Under the pieces are notes generated by a model, which did no database searches, was not told where the DNA came from, and saw nothing but the letters and a program-made list of their open reading frames with translations. 7,462 bases of DNA from assembly GCA_947177495.1 (NCBI GenBank), contig CAMWUS010000066.1, positions 1 through 7,462 on the forward strand, read 5' to 3'. The stretch is from an uncultured Clostridia bacterium. Lineage in GTDB: Bacteria > Bacillota > Clostridia > Christensenellales > Borkfalkiaceae. Both the position numbers and the translations under genes were made by a program. This document shows positions 1 through 5,120 of the stretch, in pieces; within the stretch, counting starts at the first letter, position 1; each line of letters starts with the position of its first letter.

Positions 1-179
1 ATATACGCCTCTCCCGCGAGAGAATCGTAGAAATGTTTGTATAAAACGTCCTTTTCCTGCGTAATCGCGGTCAAATTATACCGCGCGTTGTATTCGAGCA
101 GCAAATGATAAAAGGCGTTGAATTTCTCTTTGTTTTTCTGATAAAGCGTTTCGACGCGTTCAAAATCGGGTGCGTTCAT
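1..179 (-). CDS. rsmG: 16S rRNA (guanine-527-N7)-methyltransferase RsmG, N-terminal part (runs off left edge)
   Basis: The first 59 codons read on the minus strand from an ATG at 179-177; the gene continues beyond base 1. The N-terminal signature of RsmG (GidB) is clear: residues 30-41 read YNARYNLTAITQ and residues 47-54 read YKHFYDSL, matching the family pattern of a Tyr/Trp-Asn-x-x-x-NLTAIT stretch followed by KHFYDS. The family uses S-adenosylmethionine to methylate G527 of 16S rRNA; the SAM-binding glycine loop lies outside the window. No Shine-Dalgarno sequence precedes the ATG, and a strong promoter places the predicted transcript start on the ATG itself, so the mRNA may be leaderless. 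The gene diverges from the origin, as in Bacillus, where it sits at the end of the mnmE-mnmG-rsmG group. Identification is firm; the start is well supported by the family alignment I remember. Confidence 0.9.
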   Translation of the reverse strand, partial: MNAPDFERVETLYQKNKEKFNAFYHLLLEYNARYNLTAITQEKDVLYKHFYDSLAGEAY

Positions 180-185
180 AGCACG

Positions 186-214
186 ATTATAACACGAATT
201 TCTCTTTTTTACAA
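186..214 (-). promoter_or_regulatory. sigma-A-type promoter of rsmG, probably leaderless
   Basis: On the minus strand, -35 TTGTAA (214-209), a 17-bp spacer, and -10 TATAAT (191-186) preceded by TG at the extended -10 position. The expected start is about seven bases downstream, at or next to the A of the rsmG ATG (179). Confidence 0.7.
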
Positions 215-219
215 CGCTT

Positions 220-269
220 TGTGGAATAAGTGCGAAAAAAATTCCACACTGTGGAATAATTTGTGGAAT
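220..269. repeat. Cluster of ATTCCACA / TGTGGAAT repeats in oriC
   Basis: Three copies of TGTGGAAT start at 220, 250 and 262, and one inverted copy (ATTCCACA) sits at 241-248. The inverted copy and the copy at 250-257 form a perfect 17-bp palindrome centred on base 249. The first two direct copies are 30 bp apart, about three helical turns. They share the TCCACA core of DnaA boxes but carry an extra base compared with TTATCCACA. They may be lower-affinity DnaA sites or sites for another origin-binding protein. Confidence 0.7.
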
Positions 270-335
270 TCCGCCTGTTTTTCGCAAAACGCGTTCCCGC
301 CGAAAATACCGCTTCCCATTTTGCCGAAAACGGGA

Positions 336-372
336 TGTGGAAAACTTCGAGCTTGTCCACAAAATATCCACC
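336..372. promoter_or_regulatory. Group of near-consensus DnaA boxes
   Basis: TTTTCCACA on the minus strand (344-336) and TTGTCCACA on the plus strand (353-361) each differ from TTATCCACA at one base. A weaker ATATCCACC follows at 364-372 with two differences. The facing orientation and close packing suit cooperative DnaA binding. Confidence 0.65.
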
Positions 373-425
373 GTCGGCGGTTTGATGAAAATATGCGTTT
401 CTTTTGCAAAAAGGCGGCAAATTGC

Positions 426-454
426 TTGAAATTTTTCGCGTTTCCGTTTATAAT
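426..454 (+). promoter_or_regulatory. sigma-A-type promoter upstream of dnaN
   Basis: -35 TTGAAA (426-431), 17-bp spacer, -10 TATAAT (449-454). The start would be near 461, giving a leader of about 110 bases that runs through the perfect DnaA box and the unwinding region. DnaA binding at 494-502 could therefore affect dnaN transcription. A second TATAAT at 544-549 lacks a good -35. Confidence 0.7.
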
Positions 455-493
455 ATAGGTAGTTTTATGCGATTTTTTTGTGGCGCAGAGAAG

Positions 494-502
494 TTATCCA
501 CA
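494..502 (+). promoter_or_regulatory. Perfect consensus DnaA box
   Basis: TTATCCACA matches the consensus at all nine positions. It stands eight bases before the CTA/TTA triplets and the AT-rich tract, so it is the likely anchor for DnaA loading at the unwinding site. Confidence 0.85.
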
Positions 503-510
503 ATTCCACG

Positions 511-525
511 CTACTATTAATATTA
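511..525 (+). other. DnaA-trio-like triplets and start of the unwinding element
   Basis: After the perfect DnaA box and an 8-base gap the sequence reads CTA CTA TTA ATA TTA. The opposite strand, read 3' to 5', is GAT GAT AAT TAT AAT, the DnaA-trio pattern described for Bacillus subtilis basal origin unwinding. The AT-rich run continues to about 550. Order and direction (box, short gap, trio, AT-rich DNA) match that model. Confidence 0.65.
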
Positions 526-572
526 CAATTATATATTTCTTTTTATAATACAAGCATCAGGAGGACAAAAAC

Positions 573-1670
573 ATGAAATTCGTATGCGATGGGTTATCCC
601 TATCGGAAGCAGTGATGAAGGTAAGCAAGGCTTGCGCCGTGAGAACCACCGCACCCGTAATGGAATGTATTAAAATCGGAGCGGACAGAGAGGAAATCAC
701 TTTGTTTGCGACCGACGGCGAGCTTTCCATTCAGAAAAAGGTAAAAGCGGAAGTGTTCGAGAGCGGGGAAATTTGCGTGCCCGGCAAACTCTTTTCGGAT
801 TTCGTCTCCAAGCTTGCGGGCGAAGAGGTGTGCATTTCCACGACGGACAAGGGAATGGATATCCGTTATCGCGACCGCGGCACGCCGATGCCGACCATCG
901 ACGCCGACGAATTCCCCAAAATCTACCTCGAAATCGGGGAAAACTATATCGTGCTCAAACAGGGCGCTCTTAAAAAGGTGATTGCGGACACGGTGTTCTG
1001 TTGCGCACAGGACGACGCCCGCCCCGTTTTAAAGGGGTGCCTGCTCGACTTTAAGGACAAGCTCGAAGTGACGGCGCTCGACGGTTACCGTCTTGCCGTG
1101 TCGGGTGCGGAGATTATCTCCAAGAGCGGCGAACGCTCCATCGTCTGCCCCGCCCGTACTTTGGGCGAAATTTCCAAACTGCTTAACGAGGACGACAAGG
1201 ACGTTACCGTTTACACGCAGGGCGGCATGCTGATGATGAGCAACGAGGGAACGGTGATCGTTTCCCGCCTCTATCAGGGCGACTTTATTAAAAAGGAAAA
1301 CGTAATTCCCGCGAAATTCTCCACCACCGTGAAGTTTAACCGTCAGGAGCTTACGGCGAGCGTGGAGCGCGCGGCGATCCTCATTCGGGGAGATAAAAAT
1401 AACCTCATCACCTTCGACGTGGAGCACGGCGAAGTGAACGTTTCGTCCGCTTCCGAAATCGGTAACGTTGCGGAGAAAGTGGCGGCGGATACCGACGGCG
1501 TCGATTTGAAAATTTCCATGAACGCGAAATTCCTGCTCGACGCGTTGCGCGCACTCGACGAAGAGGAAATCGTAATTTCCTTCAACGGCGCCATTTCCCC
1601 CTTTATTCTGCAAAATAATACGGGAAAAGAGAGCTTATATCTCATCTTACCCGTAAGAAACGCCTCATAA
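573..1670 (+). CDS. dnaN: DNA polymerase III beta subunit (sliding clamp)
   Basis: This 365-residue protein is almost exactly the usual length of the bacterial beta clamp (366 in E. coli). The clamp is a ring-shaped dimer around DNA that tethers the replicative polymerase and other partners. The three repeated clamp domains fit roughly residues 1-120, 121-245 and 246-365. Family-like sections include the early LSEAVMKVSKACAVRTTAPV stretch, the LDGYRLAV segment (about residues 169-176), which forms part of the partner-binding pocket in characterised clamps, and the C-terminal LILPVR. The ATG has an ideal AGGAGG at 559-564 with an 8-base gap. The gene follows oriC directly, where dnaA would normally precede it. 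No terminator separates it from rpmH; the rpmH promoter begins four bases after the stop. Identification is secure. Confidence 0.97.
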   Translation: MKFVCDGLSLSEAVMKVSKACAVRTTAPVMECIKIGADREEITLFATDGELSIQKKVKAEVFESGEICVPGKLFSDFVSKLAGEEVCISTTDKGMDIRYRDRGTPMPTIDADEFPKIYLEIGENYIVLKQGALKKVIADTVFCCAQDDARPVLKGCLLDFKDKLEVTALDGYRLAVSGAEIISKSGERSIVCPARTLGEISKLLNEDDKDVTVYTQGGMLMMSNEGTVIVSRLYQGDFIKKENVIPAKFSTTVKFNRQELTASVERAAILIRGDKNNLITFDVEHGEVNVSSASEIGNVAEKVAADTDGVDLKISMNAKFLLDALRALDEEEIVISFNGAISPFILQNNTGKESLYLILPVRNAS

Positions 1671-1674
1671 TTGC

Positions 1675-1703
1675 TTGACGGCGCAGCGCAAAATCATTAT
1701 AAT
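1675..1703 (+). promoter_or_regulatory. Strong sigma-A-type promoter of the rpmH-rnpA-yidD-yidC-jag cluster
   Basis: -35 TTGACG (1675-1680), 17-bp spacer, -10 TATAAT (1698-1703). The start would be near 1710, leaving a leader of about 29 bases before rpmH. It is one of the best promoter matches in the window, as expected for a ribosomal protein operon. Confidence 0.85.
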
Positions 1704-1738
1704 CGAAAAGAAACGAAAAATTTATTTGGAGAACTATT

Positions 1739-1873
1739 ATGAAAAGAACCTATCAGCCGAAAAAGAGACAGAGAAGCAAAGTACACGGCTTCCGCAAGAG
1801 AATGGCTACCAAGGGCGGCAGAAACACCCTTCAGAGAAGAAGAAACAAGGGTAGAAAGCATATTTCCGCGTAA
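1739..1873 (+). CDS. rpmH: 50S ribosomal protein L34
   Basis: A 44-codon gene encodes a very basic protein starting MKRTYQPKKRQRSKVHGFRK and ending in NKGRKHISA. The length (44-46 residues is usual), the MKRTYQP start, the VHGFRKRM core and the Arg/Lys-rich second half are diagnostic of L34, a small protein of the large ribosomal subunit that contacts 23S rRNA. The ribosome site is GGAG at 1728-1731 with a 7-base gap. rnpA starts seven bases after the stop, the almost universal rpmH-rnpA pairing. Nothing unusual is seen in the protein; what is unusual is the position, downstream of dnaN on the same strand. Confidence 0.97.
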   Translation: MKRTYQPKKRQRSKVHGFRKRMATKGGRNTLQRRRNKGRKHISA

Positions 1874-1879
1874 AAACGC

Positions 1880-2260
1880 ATGAATTACCTGCGGATCAAG
1901 AAAAAGAAAGAGATTAACGGCATTTTAAAAAACGGAAAGCGAGCCTATTCGGGTTCGCTTACCGCCATTTATCTTCCCGCGCAGGAAACGCGCATGGCTG
2001 TTTGCGTGGGGAAAAAGTACGGCAAAAGCACGCAGCGCAATTATATTAAACGTATTTTGCGCGAAGCGTTCCGTTTGCACGCGGACAAGCTGAAAAATCC
2101 CTGCGCCTTTCTTCTCATTCCTAAGGTAATGGAAAGCTATTCGTTTGCGCGCTTTGCGCAAGACGTCGGAAAAATACTAGAAAGGGAACGTCTGATTGAA
2201 CATCAACACCCGACAACTCATACGGCAGAATGCGAAATACCTAAGAAAGACGGTGTTTAA
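1880..2260 (+). CDS. rnpA: Ribonuclease P protein component
   Basis: This 126-residue basic protein is the protein subunit of RNase P, which helps the catalytic RNA bind and cleave the 5' leader of tRNA precursors. The family signature is present as RNYIKRILREAFR (residues 53-65), matching the RNxxKRxxRE pattern of the RNR motif, and the basic N-terminus (residues 5-21) is typical. The ATG is six bases after the rpmH stop and has no clear Shine-Dalgarno sequence, so translation may depend on ribosomes finishing rpmH. The last 20 residues or so go beyond the conserved fold and are Thr/His/Glu-rich; this tail overlaps the start region of yidD. Length is at the upper end for the family (usually about 110-130). 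Confidence 0.95.
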   Translation: MNYLRIKKKKEINGILKNGKRAYSGSLTAIYLPAQETRMAVCVGKKYGKSTQRNYIKRILREAFRLHADKLKNPCAFLLIPKVMESYSFARFAQDVGKILERERLIEHQHPTTHTAECEIPKKDGV

Positions 2261-2498
2261 ACCGTTTTTGCGGGCGTTTTGTATTCGGCTGATTTGCTTT
2301 TATCAAAAACATCTCTCCCGCCATACCTGTCTCTATTCCCCCACCTGTTCGGAATACACAAAGCGTTGTATCAACAATTGGGGCGTGCTTATCGGGATTT
2401 CAATGGGGATATGGCGGATATTGCGGTGTAATCCTCTTTCCAAGGGCGGGATAGATCCCGCGCCCGAAGTTTTTTGGAAGAAGAAATGGCTTGTTTAA
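2196..2498 (+). CDS. yidD: Membrane protein insertion efficiency factor YidD
   Basis: The YidD core is clear: RLICFYQKHLS (about residues 31-41 from the TTG start), YSPTCSEY (47-54) and RILRCNPLSKGGIDPAP (74-90), including the conserved cysteines at 45, 51 and 78. YidD is a small membrane-associated protein that assists YidC-dependent insertion. Two starts are possible. TTG at 2196 has AAAGGGAA upstream but overlaps rnpA by 65 bases and gives 100 residues. GTG at 2253 overlaps rnpA by 8 bases and gives 81 residues, closer to the usual 70-90, but its ribosome site is weak. The stop lies 13 bases before the preferred yidC start, consistent with coupled expression. Identity is certain; the start is not. 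Confidence 0.92.
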   Translation: MNINTRQLIRQNAKYLRKTVFKPFLRAFCIRLICFYQKHLSRHTCLYSPTCSEYTKRCINNWGVLIGISMGIWRILRCNPLSKGGIDPAPEVFWKKKWLV

Positions 2499-2511
2499 TA
2501 CGGGGAAGGAA

Positions 2512-3972
2512 ATGACGACATTACTCAATACAATTTTAGATTTTTCCCTGTTGGAGCAGGGGTATTCGGTCGGGCTCGATTGGCTCGGTCATTTCGCAAG
2601 GGTGATTATCGAGGGCGTGGGAATTATCGGTCTCGGCATCATCGTGTTTACCATTGTGTTAAAGGCGATCACCCTCCCCTTCGATATTTACCAACGGGTA
2701 AAAATGCGCAAGCAGACGCTCATCATGCGCAAAATGCAGCCCGAGCTTGAAAAGCTGCAAAAACAGTACGCGAACGATAAAAACATGTACAGCCAAAAGA
2801 TGATGGAGCTGTACAAAAAGAACGGGTACAGTATGCTCGGCGCGTGCTTGCCTATGATCATCTCGCTTGTCATCATCATCGTCGCATTCCAAGGATTCCG
2901 TACCTATTCCTCGTACGCGAACCTCAACATGTACGTAAGAATGTCGGAAGCGTACAATTCCGCGCTCAATTCGTATATTGTGGAAGGGTTGGATTACCGC
3001 CTTCCCGCAGACGGCGTAGACGATGACGAACTGACGATTGCTTGGGACACCGAACACCCCATCGTAGATGAGGAAAAAGGCATTACCTATCAAATGACGG
3101 AAGTCAACGGCACGAAAATCATGCAGGTAACTTCCGACAAAGCGGATAAATTCATTTATTACTATTATTCCATGGACGCGGCGAGCATCCGCAAGGAATA
3201 CAAGCTCGACATGGACAAGCTGCTTGCGTTCGACGAAAAGATCGTTGACGACAAAACGGCGGCGGAGTATGTGACCGAAGCATTGGCGGCGGCGCAGGAG
3301 AGCGGCGCGAGTCTCGACAAGGAAACCGCCTGCAAGAAATACGCCGTAAAAATCGGCGCGACGGCGGCAAAGGATTGGTACGAAGAGAACAACGCGGGAT
3401 TCTTGTGGGTGAAAAACGTTTGGTATCCCGACGTTTCCTACGAACACCCCATTAAGGATTACAGCGGGTTTAAAAAATCGTTCGGCGATAAAGACGTCGT
3501 TTTGGCGGACGGAACGAAGACGGAGCTCACCGCGGTGTTCGACGAAACGCGGTACGATAACCTCGTATCCGAGCTGTCCGAAGAGACGTCCACGCCCAAC
3601 GGATATTTCATTTTGATTATATTGTCTATCGGCTTTATGGTGCTTTCGCAGTTCCTCTCCATGAAGAGCCAGAAAGAAACCAACAAATATCAGACGGTAG
3701 ACGGCTCGGGCGCGCGTACGCAGAAAATGATGCTGATTATCATGCCGATGATTTACGGTGTGTTCGCATTCTTTTACAGTGCGGCGTTCTCCATCTACAT
3801 GACGATGAGCAGTGTCATCTCCATTATCGTTATGTTAATTTCCAACTTGATTCTCGGGCGCGTGTTCAAGAAGAAAGAAGAGGAAGAGCTCAAAGAGAAA
3901 TATACCCGCAGACTGCCTTGGCAGAAGCAGGATAATAACGACAAAAAGGACAAGAAGTCCAAGAAAAAATAA
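2512..3972 (+). CDS. yidC: YidC/Oxa1/Alb3-family membrane protein insertase with a large external loop
   Basis: YidC inserts proteins into the cytoplasmic membrane, alone or with Sec. Starting at ATG 2512 (GGGG at 2502-2505; an upstream TTG at 2491 overlaps yidD) it has 486 residues. Predicted segments: membrane helix 1 about 33-55, a charged cytoplasmic hairpin about 58-107 with MRKMQPELEKLQKQY, helix 2 about 108-129, an external loop about 130-363, helix 3 about 365-383, helix 4 about 406-425, helix 5 about 427-449, and a Lys/Glu-rich tail. The conserved groove arginine of helix 1 appears as Lys51 (in TIVLKAITLPF). No lipoprotein signal is visible at the N-terminus. The roughly 234-residue acidic loop between helices 2 and 3 is much longer than in Bacillus SpoIIIJ (261 residues in total). 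Core identity is firm; the loop's role is unknown. Confidence 0.95.
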   Translation: MTTLLNTILDFSLLEQGYSVGLDWLGHFARVIIEGVGIIGLGIIVFTIVLKAITLPFDIYQRVKMRKQTLIMRKMQPELEKLQKQYANDKNMYSQKMMELYKKNGYSMLGACLPMIISLVIIIVAFQGFRTYSSYANLNMYVRMSEAYNSALNSYIVEGLDYRLPADGVDDDELTIAWDTEHPIVDEEKGITYQMTEVNGTKIMQVTSDKADKFIYYYYSMDAASIRKEYKLDMDKLLAFDEKIVDDKTAAEYVTEALAAAQESGASLDKETACKKYAVKIGATAAKDWYEENNAGFLWVKNVWYPDVSYEHPIKDYSGFKKSFGDKDVVLADGTKTELTAVFDETRYDNLVSELSEETSTPNGYFILIILSIGFMVLSQFLSMKSQKETNKYQTVDGSGARTQKMMLIIMPMIYGVFAFFYSAAFSIYMTMSSVISIIVMLISNLILGRVFKKKEEEELKEKYTRRLPWQKQDNNDKKDKKSKKK

Positions 3973-3988
3973 GATAGAGGAAAGTGAA

Positions 3989-4858
3989 ATGGCAAACAAG
4001 GAGTACAGCGGCAAGACTGTGGAAGAGGCCGTTGAGATCGGGCTGAAAGAGCTCGGCGTAGCGCGCGAGGACGTGGAAGTCGTCGTTTTGGACGAGGGAA
4101 AAAAGAAGTTGTTCGGTTCCGTGCCCGCAAGAGTAACGCTCACGGTGAAAGAGAATTTGACGGACGGACAGCGCGCCGTGAAATTTTTGGAGGGGTTGTT
4201 CCCCATTCTCGGTGTGGAAGCTCAGCCCACGCTCACGAGCGAAGACGAAAGAATTATCATCGAACTTACGGCGGAATCGGCGCGTAAGGTCATCGGCAGA
4301 AGAGGCGAGTTTATCGATGCCGTGCAAACGCTTGCGAGCGCCGTTGCAAACACCGGCAGACGCGATTACAAGCGCGTAGTCGTGGATTGCGGCAATTACC
4401 GCGAGGAGCGCGAGGAGACGCTTAAACACGTTGCGGAAAAGCTTGCGGCGAAAGCGGTACGCCTTGGCAAGAGAATGCGTTTGGAGCCCATGAACCCCTA
4501 CGAGCGCAGAATTATCCATGCGGCGCTTGCCGACAGCGAGGAAGTAACCACGGCGAGCGAGGGCAAAGAACCCATGCGCTTTGTTGTGATTATCCCTAAG
4601 AACGCGAGAAACGGCGGCAAACGGTACGACAGAAACGACCGCGGCGGCAGACAGGGCGGCTATAAAAAAGGCGGCAGAGACCGTGACAGAAAGTACGGCG
4701 ACAAGAAGCCCTATCCCAAGCGCGAGCTCCCCGCAGAGGGCACGCCCGAATCGTCGGGAACGAGCCTGCACCGCGAGGGTTCGGGAAGCGGATATAAGAA
4801 AGGCGGGTTCAGCGGATTCTTCGGAACCTACCTCGGCAAATCCGACGACGAAGAATAA
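3989..4858 (+). CDS. jag: RNA-binding protein Jag/KhpB (SpoIIIJ-associated) with a Gly/Arg-rich tail
   Basis: The domain order is that of Jag/KhpB: a Jag-N domain (about residues 1-54, with KKKLFGSVPARV), a KH RNA-binding domain with its GRRG loop at 103-106, and an R3H domain with Arg173-xxx-His177 (in NPYERRIIH). The family binds RNA and is linked to cell-envelope control and, in sporulators, to SpoIIIJ/YidC. The ATG has AGAGGAAAG at 3976-3984 and lies 16 bases after yidC, the usual pairing. Residues 205-289 form an extra low-complexity tail rich in Gly, Arg, Lys and Asp with two GYKKGG copies, ending in DDEE; Bacillus Jag is about 208 residues and lacks this. Such a tail is likely disordered and may add RNA contacts (inference). 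mnmE, which often follows, is absent and a terminator comes instead. Confidence 0.95.
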   Translation: MANKEYSGKTVEEAVEIGLKELGVAREDVEVVVLDEGKKKLFGSVPARVTLTVKENLTDGQRAVKFLEGLFPILGVEAQPTLTSEDERIIIELTAESARKVIGRRGEFIDAVQTLASAVANTGRRDYKRVVVDCGNYREEREETLKHVAEKLAAKAVRLGKRMRLEPMNPYERRIIHAALADSEEVTTASEGKEPMRFVVIIPKNARNGGKRYDRNDRGGRQGGYKKGGRDRDRKYGDKKPYPKRELPAEGTPESSGTSLHREGSGSGYKKGGFSGFFGTYLGKSDDEE

Positions 4859-4872
4859 TTTTTAATAAAGAT

Positions 4873-4901
4873 AATCCACGCTTCAAGCGTGGATTTTTTT
4901 A
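4873..4901 (+). terminator. Intrinsic terminator after jag
   Basis: AATCCACGCTT (4873-4883) and AAGCGTGGATT (4885-4895) form a perfect 11-bp inverted repeat around one base, followed by a T tract to 4900. It lies 15 bases after the jag stop and ends the rpmH-jag cluster. Confidence 0.92.
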
Positions 4902-4908
4902 TTGCTTT

Positions 4909-5075
4909 CCCCCACCCCCGTCACCCTGTCCCGCCGCGCGTATTCGTTGTCTAAGGCGGCACTAGCCGTAGGCGGAGTAACGAATGTGAAGGGTCCCACA
5001 AAACGAAGTCCGACTGCCACAACGACCCATGGGATTCTTCACCCCATGAAGGGGTTCAGAATGACGGGCGGGGCG
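4909..5075. repeat. GC-rich palindromic element with imperfect inverted ends (MITE-like)
   Basis: The left end contains CCCGTCACCCTG (4917-4928). The reverse complement of the right end reads CCCGTCATTCTG (5068-5057), a 12-bp inverted repeat with two mismatches and C-rich flanks on both sides. Inside, ATTCGTT (4942-4948) pairs with AACGAAT (4979-4985) around a smaller CGGC-ACTA-GCCG hairpin (4957-4968). A second arm, ATTCTTCACCCC-ATGAA-GGGGTTCAGAAT (5034-5062), is a near palindrome. No convincing protein is encoded. The GATTCTTC and TTCAGAATGAC style of ends resembles dispersed repeats I recall from gut Clostridia genomes, but that needs a search. No clear target-site duplication is seen. Confidence 0.5.
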
Positions 5076-5085
5076 TTATTTTTTA

Positions 5086-5114
5086 TTGACTTTCCTATAA
5101 AAATTTGCTACAAT
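5086..5114 (+). promoter_or_regulatory. Strong extended -10 promoter of the structured RNA and its downstream gene
   Basis: -35 TTGACT (5086-5091), 17-bp spacer, -10 TACAAT (5109-5114) with TG at 5106-5107. The expected start is G5121, exactly the first base of the long outer stem of the RNA. It begins 10 bases after the palindromic element. Confidence 0.85.
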
Positions 5115-5120
5115 AAAACA

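Larger units (their letters stand above)
215..560. other. oriC: Candidate chromosomal replication origin (oriC)
   Basis: This gene-free stretch between divergent rsmG and dnaN carries repeated TCCACA-core boxes at 220-228, 241-248, 250-257, 262-269, 336-344 (TTTTCCACA on the minus strand), 353-361 (TTGTCCACA) and 364-372. A perfect TTATCCACA lies at 494-502, followed by CTA-type triplets and an AT-rich tract (511-550). DnaA-box clusters beside dnaN and an AT-rich unwinding element are the standard layout of Firmicute origins. No dnaA gene lies next to it. GC-skew reversal around 200-550 would confirm it. Confidence 0.8.

Noticed and set aside
105..458. Open frame of 117 codons on the plus strand over the origin
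   Set aside because: It overlaps rsmG, its promoter and the DnaA boxes, has no ribosome site, and its composition is Phe/Cys/Asn-rich and unlike a protein.
522..549. Second dnaN promoter with -10 TATAAT at 544-549
   Set aside because: The -10 is good but no acceptable -35 is found at 16-18 bp spacing, and the AT-rich unwinding region produces such matches by chance.
2491..2511. TTG 2491 as the yidC start
   Set aside because: It would overlap the end of yidD and lacks a well-placed ribosome site; ATG 2512 has GGGG at a suitable distance and gives a normal N-terminus.
2659..3447. 262-codon minus-strand open frame opposite yidC
   Set aside because: It is an antisense shadow of a clear yidC gene with biased His/Arg/Val-rich composition; the same applies to the minus-strand frames over dnaN and jag.
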